64,000 nucleotides of DNA from Nitrosospira multiformis. GTDB taxonomy: Bacteria; Pseudomonadota; Gammaproteobacteria; Burkholderiales; Nitrosomonadaceae. Below are positions 9,480-19,940 of this stretch, piece after piece. The notes under the pieces were generated by a model. It had not been told where the DNA came from. It made no database searches and worked only from the letters and a program-made list of their open reading frames with translations. The stretch spans positions 1 through 64,000 of the forward strand of contig NZ_QAOK01000004.1 of NCBI RefSeq assembly GCF_003050865.1, given 5' to 3'. Position numbers and translations under genes: made by a program. Positions within the stretch are counted from its first letter, which is position 1. The number at the start of each line of letters is the position of its first letter.

Positions 9480-11909
9480 ATGATCAATTTCGAAATCGAC
9501 GGTAAACCGGTGTCCGTGCCCAAGAATGGCACGGTAATGGATGGCGCCAATCAGCTCGGCATATACATTCCTCATTTCTGCTATCACAAGAAACTCTCCA
9601 TTGCGGCCAACTGTCGCATGTGCCTCGTGCAGGTGGAGAAAGCGCCCAAGCCGCTGCCTGCGTGTGCCACGCCTGCGATGGAGGGCATGAAAGTTTTCAC
9701 CCACTCCGGGCAGGCAGTAACAGCCCAAAAAGGTGTGATGGAATTTCTGCTCATCAATCATCCGCTGGACTGTCCGATTTGCGATCAAGGTGGGGAGTGC
9801 CAGTTGCAGGATCTGGCCGTGGGCTACGGAGCAAGTTCGTCGCGTTATACCGAAGCCAAGCGTGTGGTGGCCAACAAGAATCTCGGGCCGCTGATTTCTA
9901 CCGACATGACCCGTTGTATCCATTGCACGCGTTGCGTGCGCTTCGGGCAGGAAATCGCGGGGATCATGGAATTGGGCATGGCGGGACGTGGCGAGCACGC
10001 GGAGATCCTGGCGTTTGTCGGCAAAACCGTGGATTCGGAGTTATCCGGCAACGTGATCGATCTGTGCCCGGTAGGCGCCCTTGTCAGCAAGCCCTTTCGC
10101 TATTCCGCCCGCACCTGGGAGCTGTCACGCCGGAAATCCATAAGCCCGCATTGCGGTCTTGGCTCCAATCTCATCGTCCAGATAAAGCAGAATCGCGTGA
10201 TGCGCGTGCTGCCCCGCGAGAACGAGGAAATCAACGAGTGCTGGCTATCGGACAAAGACCGTTTTTCCTACGAGGGGTTAAACTCCGAGGAGCGTCTTAC
10301 CAGGCCGATGATAAAGCAGGGAGGCGTGTGGCAGGAATGCGACTGGCAAACTGCGCTGGAGTTTGTGGCCAATGGCCTCAAAGATGTGAAAGAAAAGTAT
10401 GGAGCGGAAAGCATCGGGGCGCTGGGTTCTGCTCACAGCACGCTTGAAGAACTTTACCTGTTGCAGAAACTTGCAAGGGGATTAGGCAGTGCAAGTGTGG
10501 ATCATCGCGTGCGCCAGAGCGATTTCCGTGCGGACTCGCAGATGCAGGGTGCTCCCTGGCTGGGAATGCCCATTGCCGAAATTTCGCAGTTGAAGTCACT
10601 GCTCGTCATAGGCAGCACCTTGCGCAAGGACCATCCTCTCCTTGCGCACCGTATCCGCCATGCCGTGAAGCACGGCGCGCAATTGAATGTGATCAACCCG
10701 ATCGACGATGATCTGCTGACCAAGGTAAGAAATCGTGCTATTGTTGCGCCCGACAAAATGGTATCCATGCTGGCAGAGGTGTTGAAAGCTGTTGCCGAGT
10801 TGAAGGGTGTGGAGATTCCCGATGACGCCAAGAACGCCTTGAGCACTGTCAGTGCGAGCGACACTGCCCATGCGATGGCGGCCAGTCTCAACGACAACAA
10901 ACCCGCTGCGGTTTTCATCGGAAATCTTGCGCAACATCACCCCCGCTACGCGGATATCTGCAAGCTGGCCCAGCATATCGCACAAATTTCCGACGCTCGC
11001 TTCGGAGTGCTGGGAGAGGCTGCAAACAGCGTCGGAGCTTATATTGCCGATGCGATTCCCTTTGGTAACCGTAACGCGGATACTGCCGGAGGCAGGCATG
11101 GAGGGCAGGGCGCCAATGCGTCACAAATGCTCGGCATGGACGACCCGGCAAGCGAGACCGGATGCAAGGCATACATCCTGTTGAACCTGGAGCCGGAGCT
11201 GGATAGCTACAACCCCCAGCGCGCCGTCAAAGCACTGGCGGCGGCCGATCTGGTTGTAATGATGAGTGCATACAAGAGCCACGCCGCCATTCAGGAAAAT
11301 TATGCGGATGTATTGCTGCCGATTGCACCCTTCACGGAAACCTCGGGTACTTTCATCAGCACAGAAGGGAGGGTGCAAAGCTTCAACGGTGTGGTTGCGC
11401 CGCTCGGGGAAACGCGTCCCGCATGGAAGGTATTGCGGGTGCTGGGTAATATTCTGCAACTTGATGGCTTCGATTATGAAACGTCGGAGCAGGTGCGGGC
11501 GGACGTTCTTCCGGCCGGAAACGACGTCAGCGCATGGTTGAATAATAGTTTGGGAAGTCTTGCTGTGAGTCCCATTGAAGCCGGTAAGGAAAATAAGGGA
11601 AGCGAAGGGTTGCAACGTATTGGTGAGGTTCCGATTTACCAGGCCGACCTCATCGTGCGCCGTGCGGAGTCGTTGCAGCGCACGCGCGATGCGGCTGCGC
11701 CTTTAGCATGGATGCCGGGGAGCCTCATGATGCAATTGGGCCTGCGGACCGACGAAGTCATACGGCTGAAGCAGGGAGAAGGTGAGGTGCGGATGCCTGT
11801 CGCGCAGGACGACAGCTTGCCAGCCAACTGCATAAGGGTTGTCTCCGCTCACCCTTCGACTGCGGCGCTGGGTGGAATGTTTGATCAGATCACGGTGGAA
11901 AAATCGTGA
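9480..11909 (+). CDS. nuoG: NADH-quinone oxidoreductase subunit G
   Basis: NuoG is the 75-kDa subunit that holds clusters N1b, N4 and N5. The N-terminus is a plant-ferredoxin-like domain with CYHK, CRMC and CATP. Next come the His-Cys motif region ([14 protein letters not shown]) and [11 protein letters not shown] molybdopterin-oxidoreductase-like domain without cofactor follows. The extra N7 cluster of some bacteria seems absent: the corresponding segment reads SPHCGLGSN with a single Cys. ATG 9480 is the natural start and gives 809 residues; GGAG lies upstream. Confidence 0.96.
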   Translation: MINFEIDGKPVSVPKNGTVMDGANQLGIYIPHFCYHKKLSIAANCRMCLVQVEKAPKPLPACATPAMEGMKVFTHSGQAVTAQKGVMEFLLINHPLDCPICDQGGECQLQDLAVGYGASSSRYTEAKRVVANKNLGPLISTDMTRCIHCTRCVRFGQEIAGIMELGMAGRGEHAEILAFVGKTVDSELSGNVIDLCPVGALVSKPFRYSARTWELSRRKSISPHCGLGSNLIVQIKQNRVMRVLPRENEEINECWLSDKDRFSYEGLNSEERLTRPMIKQGGVWQECDWQTALEFVANGLKDVKEKYGAESIGALGSAHSTLEELYLLQKLARGLGSASVDHRVRQSDFRADSQMQGAPWLGMPIAEISQLKSLLVIGSTLRKDHPLLAHRIRHAVKHGAQLNVINPIDDDLLTKVRNRAIVAPDKMVSMLAEVLKAVAELKGVEIPDDAKNALSTVSASDTAHAMAASLNDNKPAAVFIGNLAQHHPRYADICKLAQHIAQISDARFGVLGEAANSVGAYIADAIPFGNRNADTAGGRHGGQGANASQMLGMDDPASETGCKAYILLNLEPELDSYNPQRAVKALAAADLVVMMSAYKSHAAIQENYADVLLPIAPFTETSGTFISTEGRVQSFNGVVAPLGETRPAWKVLRVLGNILQLDGFDYETSEQVRADVLPAGNDVSAWLNNSLGSLAVSPIEAGKENKGSEGLQRIGEVPIYQADLIVRRAESLQRTRDAAAPLAWMPGSLMMQLGLRTDEVIRLKQGEGEVRMPVAQDDSLPANCIRVVSAHPSTAALGGMFDQITVEKS

Positions 11910-11931
11910 CGAACGGTACTCGGATTATCTG

Positions 11932-13032
11932 ATGGAATACGCGCAACAACTGTTCGGGGATTTTTTTGGTCCTGAGTGGGGACCTGCTCTTTTCCTGCTG
12001 GTGAAGAATGTCCTTCTGATTGTGGCCATCGTGCTGCCACTGATGCTGGCAGTCGCCTATCTCACATTCGCCGAACGCAAAATCATTGGCTATATGCAAC
12101 TGCGCGTGGGTCCCAATCGGGTAACCTTCTTTGGCATCCCCTGGCTGGGGGGGTGGGCGCAACCCATTGCCGACGCGGTAAAGGCGGTGATGAAAGAAAT
12201 CATCATCCCGAGTGGAGCGAACAAAATCCTGTTCGTGCTTGCGCCCATACTGACGTTCGCCCCGGCACTGGCGGCCTGGGCAGTCATTCCCTTTTCTCCG
12301 GATGTGGTCCTGGCGGACATCAACGCCGGCCTGCTTTATATTCTGGCCATGACCTCGATGGGGATCTATGGCATCATCATTGCGGGATGGGCTTCCAACT
12401 CCAAATACGCATTCCTGGGAGCAATGCGTTCGGCGGCTCAAGTAGTTTCTTACGAACTGGCCATGGGTTTTGCGCTCGTGTGCGTGCTCATGATGTCACA
12501 GAGCCTGAACCTGGGTGACATCGTCAAGGGCCAGCAAGGCGCCAGCATGCTGAACTGGTATCTGATACCGCTGTTTCCCATGTTTCTGGTTTATTTCATT
12601 TCCGGCGTCGCGGAAACCAATCGTGCTCCATTCGATGTCGCCGAGGGTGAATCCGAAATCGTGGCGGGCTTTCATGTCGAGTATTCGGGCATGGCGTTCA
12701 CAGTGTTTTTTCTGGCGGAATATTCCAACATGATCCTGGTGGCCACGCTTGCAAGCATCATATTCCTGGGTGGATGGCTGCCTCCTGTCAACGTTGCGCC
12801 GTTTACCCTGGTTCCCGGCTTCATCTGGCTGGTCCTGAAAGCATCATTTCTATTGTTCTGTTTTCTCTGGTTCCGCGCTACGTTTCCACGTTATCGCTAC
12901 GACCAGATCATGCGTCTTGGCTGGAAGGTGTTCATTCCGATCACGCTCGTCTGGATAGTGGTGCTCGGCCTGGTGATGCAGCTTCCGGCGTCGATTCGGA
13001 GCGCATTCCCGCTTAACTTGTGGTTTCACTGA
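11932..13032 (+). CDS. nuoH: NADH-quinone oxidoreductase subunit H
   Basis: NuoH (ND1) is the membrane subunit that joins the peripheral arm and lines the quinone tunnel. It contains [18 protein letters not shown] and the acidic segment [20 protein letters not shown], both invariant in the family. About eight hydrophobic segments are visible. ATG 11932 gives 366 residues; an upstream extension runs into nuoG and is rejected. The gene starts 22 bases after nuoG. Confidence 0.96.
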   Translation: MEYAQQLFGDFFGPEWGPALFLLVKNVLLIVAIVLPLMLAVAYLTFAERKIIGYMQLRVGPNRVTFFGIPWLGGWAQPIADAVKAVMKEIIIPSGANKILFVLAPILTFAPALAAWAVIPFSPDVVLADINAGLLYILAMTSMGIYGIIIAGWASNSKYAFLGAMRSAAQVVSYELAMGFALVCVLMMSQSLNLGDIVKGQQGASMLNWYLIPLFPMFLVYFISGVAETNRAPFDVAEGESEIVAGFHVEYSGMAFTVFFLAEYSNMILVATLASIIFLGGWLPPVNVAPFTLVPGFIWLVLKASFLLFCFLWFRATFPRYRYDQIMRLGWKVFIPITLVWIVVLGLVMQLPASIRSAFPLNLWFH

Positions 13033-13046
13033 CACAGGAGGAAGCC

Positions 13047-13535
13047 ATGAACCGAATCAAGGATTTTTTCCGTACTTTCCTGCTGTTCGAGCTCATCAAA
13101 GGAATGATGCTGACGGGGCGAAACATGTTCGCGCGGAAGATCACGGTGTATTTTCCCGAAGAAAAGACGCCGCAATCTCCTCGCTTCAGAGGTTTGCATG
13201 CCTTGCGCAGATACCCTAACGGAGAAGAGCGCTGCATAGCCTGCAAGCTGTGCGAAGCGGTATGCCCGGCATTGGCGATTACCATCGAATCCGAGCAGCG
13301 CGAGGATGGAACGCGGCGTACCACGCGATATGACATCGATCTGACGAAGTGCATATTCTGCGGTTTCTGCGAGGAATCCTGTCCGGTGGACTCGATTGTG
13401 GAGACGCGCATCCTGGAATACCACGGGGAGAAGCGTGGTGACCTCGTCTATACCAAGCAGATGCTGCTGGCGGTGGGGGACCGGTATGAGGAACAGATAG
13501 CAAAGGATCGGGCAGCCGATGCAGGTTACCGATGA
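13047..13535 (+). CDS. nuoI: NADH-quinone oxidoreductase subunit I
   Basis: NuoI is the ferredoxin-like subunit carrying clusters N6a and N6b. Two CxxCxxCxxxCP motifs are present, starting at Cys63 ([12 protein letters not shown]) and Cys102 ([12 protein letters not shown]). A near-perfect ribosome binding site AGGAGGAAG precedes ATG 13047. The protein has 162 residues. An unusual 192-base gap separates it from nuoJ. Confidence 0.97.
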   Translation: MNRIKDFFRTFLLFELIKGMMLTGRNMFARKITVYFPEEKTPQSPRFRGLHALRRYPNGEERCIACKLCEAVCPALAITIESEQREDGTRRTTRYDIDLTKCIFCGFCEESCPVDSIVETRILEYHGEKRGDLVYTKQMLLAVGDRYEEQIAKDRAADAGYR

Positions 13536-13717
13536 ATCGCGCTTGGCTCGCCAATATTGGCCGTGGATATTTTCATCAGGTCGAGGCATACACTGCCTTC
13601 GTTACGGGAGCGCTGGATTGTCGCGCTCGTCACGCTTATCCGCAGAAACAAGCGGGAGACATTTTCATGAGCTCATTTTTATCTTACCTGGACCCTTCCA
13701 GACTCCCGGATTTCTAG
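13532..13717 (+). CDS. possible small coupled ORF between nuoI and nuoJ
   Basis: A 61-codon frame begins at an ATG that overlaps the nuoI stop in an ATGA arrangement and ends ten bases before nuoJ. It fills a gap that is empty in most nuo operons. The product has no clear membrane segment and no recognisable motif. Its coupling to nuoI is the only evidence for translation. A second overlapping frame exists in the same gap, so chance is a serious alternative. Confidence 0.25.
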   Translation: MNRAWLANIGRGYFHQVEAYTAFVTGALDCRARHAYPQKQAGDIFMSSFLSYLDPSRLPDF

Positions 13718-13727
13718 AAGTACCTAT

Positions 13728-14333
13728 ATGAGTTTTGCAGATATAATCTTCTACTTTTTTTCCGCGGTACTGGTGGCCTCGGCCCTCGGGGTTATCACCG
13801 CGCGCAATCCGGTGCACTCGGCATTGTTGCTGGTGCTGGCCTTTTTTGCCTCCGCCGGATTATGGCTGCTGCTGGAAGCGGAATTTCTTGCCATTACCCT
13901 GGTGCTGGTCTACGTGGGAGCGGTGATGGTGCTGTTTCTGTTCGTCGTGATGATGCTCGACATCAATCTTGCGCGGCTTAGGGAAGGCTTCTGGAAGTGG
14001 TTTCCGTTCGGATTATTGCTCGGCTTGCTGATGTCGATCGAGATGGCCATGGTCCTGACAGGCAAGCAGTTCGGTGCCGACGAGCTCCCCGCCCCGGCGG
14101 CGCGGGCGGCCGACTACAGCAACACCAAGGAACTGGGGCGCCTGATCTACACTGAATACGTTTATGCCTTTGAGCTCGCTGCGGTGATTCTGCTGGTCGC
14201 GATTGTGGCTGCAATCGCGCTGACCTTGCGTCAGCGCAGCGGGAGCAAATCCATGGATGTCGCCAAACAGGTAGCGGTGAAGCGTGAAGACCGCATCCGC
14301 ATCGTGTCGATGGCATCCGAGAAGAAAGAATAA
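13728..14333 (+). CDS. nuoJ: NADH-quinone oxidoreductase subunit J
   Basis: NuoJ (ND6) is a membrane subunit with a flexible pi-bulge helix involved in coupling. Five hydrophobic segments are visible, with the conserved [16 protein letters not shown] and [18 protein letters not shown] stretches. It has 201 residues. The polar C-terminal tail of about 35 residues is basic. nuoK starts 46 bases after its stop. Confidence 0.95.
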   Translation: MSFADIIFYFFSAVLVASALGVITARNPVHSALLLVLAFFASAGLWLLLEAEFLAITLVLVYVGAVMVLFLFVVMMLDINLARLREGFWKWFPFGLLLGLLMSIEMAMVLTGKQFGADELPAPAARAADYSNTKELGRLIYTEYVYAFELAAVILLVAIVAAIALTLRQRSGSKSMDVAKQVAVKREDRIRIVSMASEKKE

Positions 14334-14379
14334 AAGTAATATATTGCGGCGTTTTTACGCCGCCATGAAAGGGGGTGTA

Positions 14380-14685
14380 GTGGTTTCGTTATCCCATTAT
14401 CTTGTTATCGGTGCGATTCTGTTTGCCATCAGTATTGTCGGTATCTTCCTCAACAGAAAGAACGTGATCATCCTGTTGATGGCCATTGAGCTGATGCTAT
14501 TGGCGGTAAATATGAATTTTGTTGCTTTTTCGCATTATCTCCAGGACGCATCCGGTCAAGTGTTCGTGTTTTTCATCCTTACCGTTGCTGCAGCGGAGTC
14601 TGCCATCGGACTTGCGATACTGGTTGTGCTGTTTCGCAGCCTGCGCACCATTGATGTCGATGACCTGGACAGGCTTAAAGGCTGA
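14380..14685 (+). CDS. nuoK: NADH-quinone oxidoreductase subunit K
   Basis: NuoK (ND4L) is a three-helix membrane subunit with a conserved Glu in the proton path ([14 protein letters not shown]). The frame is open from 14284. GTG 14380 is chosen because AAAGGGGG lies just upstream and because it gives 101 residues, the canonical NuoK length, starting [13 protein letters not shown] 14365 is an alternative that adds five residues. The gene lies between nuoJ and nuoL. Confidence 0.93.
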   Translation: MVSLSHYLVIGAILFAISIVGIFLNRKNVIILLMAIELMLLAVNMNFVAFSHYLQDASGQVFVFFILTVAAAESAIGLAILVVLFRSLRTIDVDDLDRLKG

Positions 14686-14751
14686 GGCTAATCGCCAGGT
14701 TCAATAGTTCGGAGTCGGTATCGCTGGTTCAAAAACAAAAACCTGAATTTC

Positions 14752-16704
14752 ATGACTGAGATGCAAAATCTATACCTGTTGGTGCCTCTGGCGCCGCTGG
14801 CGGGGGCGCTCATAGCCGGCCTGCTTGGACGTGTGATTGGTCCTGCAGCAAGCCATCGCGTCACCATTGCCCTTATGTTCGTCTGCGTGGCAGCGTCGAT
14901 TGCCGTGTTCCTCGATGTGCTGAAAGGGAACGTATACAACGGCACGGTTTATACCTGGCTGACATCGGGTGGCGTGCGTTTCGAAGTAGGATTTCTGATC
15001 GATCAGCTTTCCGCGACCATGATGGTTGTGGTGAGTTTCGTATCGCTGATGGTGCATATCTATACCATCGGTTATATGCATGACGACCCTGGCTATCAGC
15101 GCTTTTTCAGCTATATCTCGCTTTTTACCTTCTCCATGCTGATGCTGGTGATGTCCAACAATTTCCTCCAGTTGTTCTTCGGATGGGAAGCGGTAGGACT
15201 GGTCTCATATCTCTTGATCGGCTTCTGGTATACGCGCCCGACGGCCATTTACGCGAATCTGAAGGCGTTCCTGGTCAATCGTGTCGGTGACTTCGGTTTT
15301 CTCCTGGGCATCGGTCTGGTATTGGTGTATTTCGGAACGCTGGATTATGCTGCCGTGTTTGCCCAGGCGCCCAACGTCGCGGCTGAGACGATCGAAATCA
15401 CTTCCGGTTCGCCCTGGGCAATACTGACCGTCATCTGCATCCTGCTTTTCGTCGGCGCCATGGGTAAATCGGCTCAGTTTCCGCTCCATGTATGGCTGCC
15501 GGATTCGATGGAAGGTCCCACGCCCATTTCGGCGCTGATTCATGCTGCAACCATGGTCACCGCCGGTATTTTCATGGTGGCACGTATGTCACCCCTCTTC
15601 GAACTGACCGAGACCGCACTCTCCGTGGTGCTGGTGATAGGTGGCATCACGACCTTGTTCATGGCGCTGGTGGCGATCGTTCAGTACGACATCAAGCGCG
15701 TCGTGGCATACTCGACCCTGTCGCAACTCGGCTACATGACGGTGGCGCTCGGGGCGTCCGCTTATCCGGCCGCGATTTTTCACCTCATGACGCATGCCTT
15801 TTTCAAGGCAGTGCTGTTCCTTGGCGCAGGTTCCGTGATTATTGCAATGCATCATGAACAGGATATGCGCAAGATGGGCGGACTCAAGAAATACATGCCC
15901 ATTACCTACTGGACAATGTTTGTTGCCGCACTCGCCAGTGCCGGTGTCCCGGGCCTCTCGGGCTTCTTCTCAAAGGAGTCGATCATAGAAGCGGTGCACT
16001 TTGCCGATATCCCCGGTGCCGGCTTTGCCTATTTCTGTGCCGTGGCTACTGTCTTCGTAACCGCATTTTATACCTTTCGCCTGCTGTTCATGACGTTCCA
16101 CGGTCAGCCGCGCATGGACCATCACACTGAAGAGCATTTGCATGAATCTTCCTGGGTGGTGACCCTGCCTCTCGTTGCCCTCGCCATACCGACCATTGGC
16201 GCAGGCTGGCTGATAGGCCCGATGCTGTTTGGCGATTACTTTGACAATACGATACAGATCGCGCCTCAACACGAAGCAATGGCGAAATTGGCAGCGGAGT
16301 TTCACGGCATACCGGAGATGATGAGGCATGCGCTTTCCACCATCCCCTTCTGGTTATCCGTTGCAGGTATCTTTGCCGCCTGGTATCTCTATATTGCAAA
16401 ACCCGATCTGCCCGGGAAAATCAAGGGGGCGGCAGGACCGTTTGCAACGCTGCTCGAGCGCAAATACTTCATAGACGAACTCTATTCCTGGCTGTTTGCG
16501 GGCGGTGCGCGCTTTCTTGGCCGGGGATTATGGAAGTTCGGGGATGTCAAGGTAATTGACGGGTTCTTTGTGAATGGCACGGCGGGGTTAGTAGCCGGAG
16601 CCTCCACATTGATGCGCCGCTTCCAAACTGGCTACATCTATCACTACGCGTTCACCATGATCGTTGGCGTGTTTATACTGATGAGTTTGTGGTTGTTCTG
16701 GTAA
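14752..16704 (+). CDS. nuoL: NADH-quinone oxidoreductase subunit L
   Basis: NuoL (ND5) is the distal antiporter-like subunit of complex I, with the long lateral helix at its C-terminus. The Mrp-antiporter signature is visible as FPLHVWLPDSMEGPTPISAL, with HAATMVTAGIFMVAR after it. The essential Glu lies in FFGWEAVGLVSYLLIGFW. The 650-residue length and the many hydrophobic segments fit the family. Confidence 0.96.
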   Translation: MTEMQNLYLLVPLAPLAGALIAGLLGRVIGPAASHRVTIALMFVCVAASIAVFLDVLKGNVYNGTVYTWLTSGGVRFEVGFLIDQLSATMMVVVSFVSLMVHIYTIGYMHDDPGYQRFFSYISLFTFSMLMLVMSNNFLQLFFGWEAVGLVSYLLIGFWYTRPTAIYANLKAFLVNRVGDFGFLLGIGLVLVYFGTLDYAAVFAQAPNVAAETIEITSGSPWAILTVICILLFVGAMGKSAQFPLHVWLPDSMEGPTPISALIHAATMVTAGIFMVARMSPLFELTETALSVVLVIGGITTLFMALVAIVQYDIKRVVAYSTLSQLGYMTVALGASAYPAAIFHLMTHAFFKAVLFLGAGSVIIAMHHEQDMRKMGGLKKYMPITYWTMFVAALASAGVPGLSGFFSKESIIEAVHFADIPGAGFAYFCAVATVFVTAFYTFRLLFMTFHGQPRMDHHTEEHLHESSWVVTLPLVALAIPTIGAGWLIGPMLFGDYFDNTIQIAPQHEAMAKLAAEFHGIPEMMRHALSTIPFWLSVAGIFAAWYLYIAKPDLPGKIKGAAGPFATLLERKYFIDELYSWLFAGGARFLGRGLWKFGDVKVIDGFFVNGTAGLVAGASTLMRRFQTGYIYHYAFTMIVGVFILMSLWLFW

Positions 16705-16788
16705 TGGGACAACGAAAAATACAATAAAAATGTTAGTTGTGGGACCATCCCGCATCCGCTGCACGCTAATGAAAAAAATGGAATAGAC

Positions 16789-18276
16789 ATGTTGTTTGGT
16801 TTCCCCCTGTTAAGTCTGGTTATCTGGCTGCCTATCCTCGCCGGTGTTGCTGTACTCGCTACCGGTGGAGATCGTAATGCCCCACTGGCGCGCATGATCG
16901 CACTCGTCGGATCGGTTGCGGGTTTTCTGGTGGCGATTCCGCTTTATACCAGTTTCGATCCGTTGACGAGCACCATGCAGTTCGTCGAGAACCATATGTG
17001 GATCGAACGCTTCAACGTCCACTATCACCTCGGGGTGGATGGAATCGCCATGCCCCTGATACTGCTGAATGCTTTTACCACCCCCCTGGTAGTGATTGCG
17101 GGATGGGAAGTGATTACCAGGCGCGTATCGCAGTACATGGGCGCCTTTCTCATCATGTCCGGCATCGTCAACGGTGTTTTTTCGTCGCTGGATGCAATCC
17201 TCTTCTATGTTTTCTGGGAAGCTTCTCTCATTCCGATGTTTCTCATCATTGGCGTGTGGGGCGGACCCAACCGGGTTTATGCGGCAATCAAGTTTTTCCT
17301 TTATACGCTGCTCGGTTCACTACTGATGCTGGTGGCATTCATCTATCTTTACCAGGTTTCCGAGGGCAGCTTCTCGATACTTGAATATCATAAACTGCCT
17401 TTGTCGATGGCATCGCAGATCCTGATATTCATCGCCTTCCTGCTGGCTTTCGCAGTCAAGGTTCCCATGTGGCCCGTCCATACGTGGCTGCCCGACGCGC
17501 ACGTGGAAGCGCCAACTGGAGGTTCGGTGGTGCTTGCCGCCATCCTGCTGAAAATGGGAGGCTACGGGTTCCTGCGGTTTTCGCTGCCGATCCTGCCGGA
17601 TGCAAGCCACCAGCTCGCGGGCATGATGATCGCGTTGTCGCTGATCGCGGTCGTCTATATCGGTCTGGTTGCCCTGGTGCAGGCCGACATGAAAAAGCTG
17701 ATCGCCTACTCCTCCGTGGCCCATATGGGTTTCGTCACGCTCGGCTTTTTCCTGTTCAACAGTTATGGCCTTGAAGGCGCCATGGTCCAGATGGTTTCGC
17801 ATGGCTTTATCTCAGCTGCAATGTTCCTTTGCATTGGCGTCATGTATGACAGGCTGCATTCACGCCAGATCGTGGACTATGGGGGAGTGGCGCACCGCAT
17901 GCCTGCCTTCGCCGCTTTTTTCATGCTGTTTGCCATGGCCAACTCCGGGTTGCCCGGCACAAGCGGTTTCGTCGGCGAATTCATGGTCATCATGGCTTCA
18001 ATGAAAGTGAATTTCTGGTACGCGTTTCTGGCCGCTACGACACTCATCACAGGCGCCGCTTATACCCTCTGGATGTATAAGCGCGTGATATTCGGCTCCG
18101 TTGTGCACCCGGCAGTGGAGGAAATGAAAGATATCGGCGCGCGCGAGATTCTTGTATTGGCCGTACTCGCGGCGGCGGTATTGGGGATGGGAGTGTATCC
18201 GCTCCCCTTGACGGAAGTCATGCATACCACCGTTGATGATTTACTTGCGCATGTTGCTCGCAGCAAATTGCAGTGA
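16789..18276 (+). CDS. nuoM: NADH-quinone oxidoreductase subunit M
   Basis: NuoM (ND4) is the middle antiporter-like, proton-pumping subunit. The conserved Glu in FYVFWEASLIPMFLIIG and the signature VPMWPVHTWLPDAHVEAPTG are present. It has 495 residues, the normal size. ATG 16789 lies 84 bases after nuoL. nuoN follows after 44 bases. Confidence 0.96.
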   Translation: MLFGFPLLSLVIWLPILAGVAVLATGGDRNAPLARMIALVGSVAGFLVAIPLYTSFDPLTSTMQFVENHMWIERFNVHYHLGVDGIAMPLILLNAFTTPLVVIAGWEVITRRVSQYMGAFLIMSGIVNGVFSSLDAILFYVFWEASLIPMFLIIGVWGGPNRVYAAIKFFLYTLLGSLLMLVAFIYLYQVSEGSFSILEYHKLPLSMASQILIFIAFLLAFAVKVPMWPVHTWLPDAHVEAPTGGSVVLAAILLKMGGYGFLRFSLPILPDASHQLAGMMIALSLIAVVYIGLVALVQADMKKLIAYSSVAHMGFVTLGFFLFNSYGLEGAMVQMVSHGFISAAMFLCIGVMYDRLHSRQIVDYGGVAHRMPAFAAFFMLFAMANSGLPGTSGFVGEFMVIMASMKVNFWYAFLAATTLITGAAYTLWMYKRVIFGSVVHPAVEEMKDIGAREILVLAVLAAAVLGMGVYPLPLTEVMHTTVDDLLAHVARSKLQ

Positions 18277-18320
18277 ATTGCAGTGAATGAAGCGCGCCCC
18301 GACTCGGCTAAGGATGATAA

Positions 18321-19766
18321 ATGAATTTTATGCTGCCTGATTTCGCGCCAGCCTATCCGGAAATATTCCTTCTGGTGATGGTGTGCGGAGTATTAATGGC
18401 TGATCTTGCATGGGGCGACAAGAAGCCCGGCACTGCCTATCTTTTAGCCCAACTGACGCTGTTCGGCTGCATGCTGATCACCTTCAGTACTTCAGGACCC
18501 GATGTCGTCCATACATTTTCCGGCATGTTTGTCGATGACACGCTAGCTGACATTCTCAAGATGCTGGTTTATGTCACCGTATCCGTAGTGCTGGTTTATT
18601 CCCGCACATATATTTCGGATCGGGGAATACTGAGCGGAGAATTCTTCAGCCTCGCGCTGTTCGCGACCCTCGGAATGATGGTCATGATTTCCGCCAGTCA
18701 CTTCATGACACTCTACCTGGGGCTGGAACTCCTTTCCTTGTCCCTCTATGCGATGGTTGCGTTGAGGCGCGACTCAGCAGGGGCCACCGAGGCGGCAATA
18801 AAGTTTTTTGTCCTGGGTGCTTTGGCGTCCGGCTTTCTGCTGTATGGGATGTCAATGATTTATGGGGCCACCGGCTCGCTCCATATTGCTAGTGTGAGAG
18901 AAGTTATCGAAGGTGGAGTAATCAGCCAGGGTGTGCTGGTTGTCGGTCTGGTTTTCATTGTGGCCGGCATCAGTTTCAAGCTGAGCGCAGCACCTTTCCA
19001 TATGTGGGCGCCCGATGTTTATGAAGGGGCGTCTTCAGCAGTGGTGCTGTTTATCGGTTCGGCGCCGAAACTCGCGGCATTCGGTTTTGTCATGCGCCTG
19101 CTGGTGGAAGGTCTGGGTGCAATGTCCGGCGACTGGCAGGGCATGCTGATCATACTTGCAATCACGTCAATGGTGATCGGCAATATTGCCGCCATCGCCC
19201 AGAGCAACATCAAGCGCATGCTGGCCTATTCCACCATCTCGCACATGGGATTCATGTTGCTTGGCATTATCGGCGCGAATGAAAACGGCTACAGTGCCGC
19301 AATGTTTTACGTCGTGGTCTACGTGCTCATGACAATGGGTACATTCGGCATTATCATGCTTCTCTCACGCGCAGGCTTTGAAGCGGATAAACTGGATGAT
19401 TACAAAGGGCTCAACCGGCGCAACCCGTGGTATGCCTTTATCATGCTGCTGCTGATGTTCTCCATGGCCGGCATCCCGCCCACCGTGGGCATTTATGCCA
19501 AGCTGTCAGTGCTTCAGGCCGTGCTGAACGCAGGGTATACCTGGCTCGCCGTGCTGGCTGTGCTCCTTTCGCTGATCGGGGTATTCTATTACCTGCGTAT
19601 CGTCAAGCTCATGTATTTCGACGAACCTGAAACCGATGTGGTCATCGTGCCGAAAGGCGACGTCAAGGTATTGCTGAGCGCCAACGGAATCGCAATACTC
19701 GCATTCGGCATCTTCCCCCAATCACTTATCGCCCTCTGCTCCTACGCGATACAACACTCTACTTAA
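18321..19766 (+). CDS. nuoN: NADH-quinone oxidoreductase subunit N
   Basis: NuoN (ND2) is the third antiporter-like subunit and the last gene of the operon. Family segments include [21 protein letters not shown] with its conserved Glu, and [16 protein letters not shown]. The length of 481 residues is normal. A hairpin-forming sequence begins eight bases after the stop codon, and the next gene is on the opposite strand, so the nuo transcript probably ends here. Confidence 0.96.
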   Translation: MNFMLPDFAPAYPEIFLLVMVCGVLMADLAWGDKKPGTAYLLAQLTLFGCMLITFSTSGPDVVHTFSGMFVDDTLADILKMLVYVTVSVVLVYSRTYISDRGILSGEFFSLALFATLGMMVMISASHFMTLYLGLELLSLSLYAMVALRRDSAGATEAAIKFFVLGALASGFLLYGMSMIYGATGSLHIASVREVIEGGVISQGVLVVGLVFIVAGISFKLSAAPFHMWAPDVYEGASSAVVLFIGSAPKLAAFGFVMRLLVEGLGAMSGDWQGMLIILAITSMVIGNIAAIAQSNIKRMLAYSTISHMGFMLLGIIGANENGYSAAMFYVVVYVLMTMGTFGIIMLLSRAGFEADKLDDYKGLNRRNPWYAFIMLLLMFSMAGIPPTVGIYAKLSVLQAVLNAGYTWLAVLAVLLSLIGVFYYLRIVKLMYFDEPETDVVIVPKGDVKVLLSANGIAILAFGIFPQSLIALCSYAIQHST

Positions 19767-19774
19767 CTGCGTTT

Positions 19775-19830
19775 CTGCATCGCCGCCGAGCCGTTTTTAT
19801 GCCTGCATGAGGGATAGGCGGCGCTTGCAG
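19775..19830. terminator. possible hairpin terminator between nuoN and the permease gene
   Basis: CTGCATCGCCGCC (19775-19787) faces GGCGGCGCTTGCAG (19817-19830). The GCCGCC/GGCGGC and CTGCA/TGCAG parts pair, separated by a small internal loop. The apical loop is about 29 bases, and no clear T-run follows on either strand. It lies between converging genes, where a bidirectional terminator would be expected. Confidence 0.35.
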
Positions 19831-19940
19831 ATGATTCCGTATTTGGACGCGTGAAGAGGCTTCCATTATCGCATACAGAACGGTGGCTGCTCTCTCTTCC
19901 TTCTAGAAGAGGTGCGGCAATGGGCAAATCCAATGGAATG

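Noticed and set aside
9150-9998. 282-codon minus-strand frame across nuoF and nuoG
   Set aside because: Antisense to highly conserved complex I genes; a shadow of codon bias.
13519-13731. Second frame in the nuoI-nuoJ gap
   Set aside because: It overlaps the coupled 61-codon frame and nuoJ, starts inside nuoI, and has no supporting signal.
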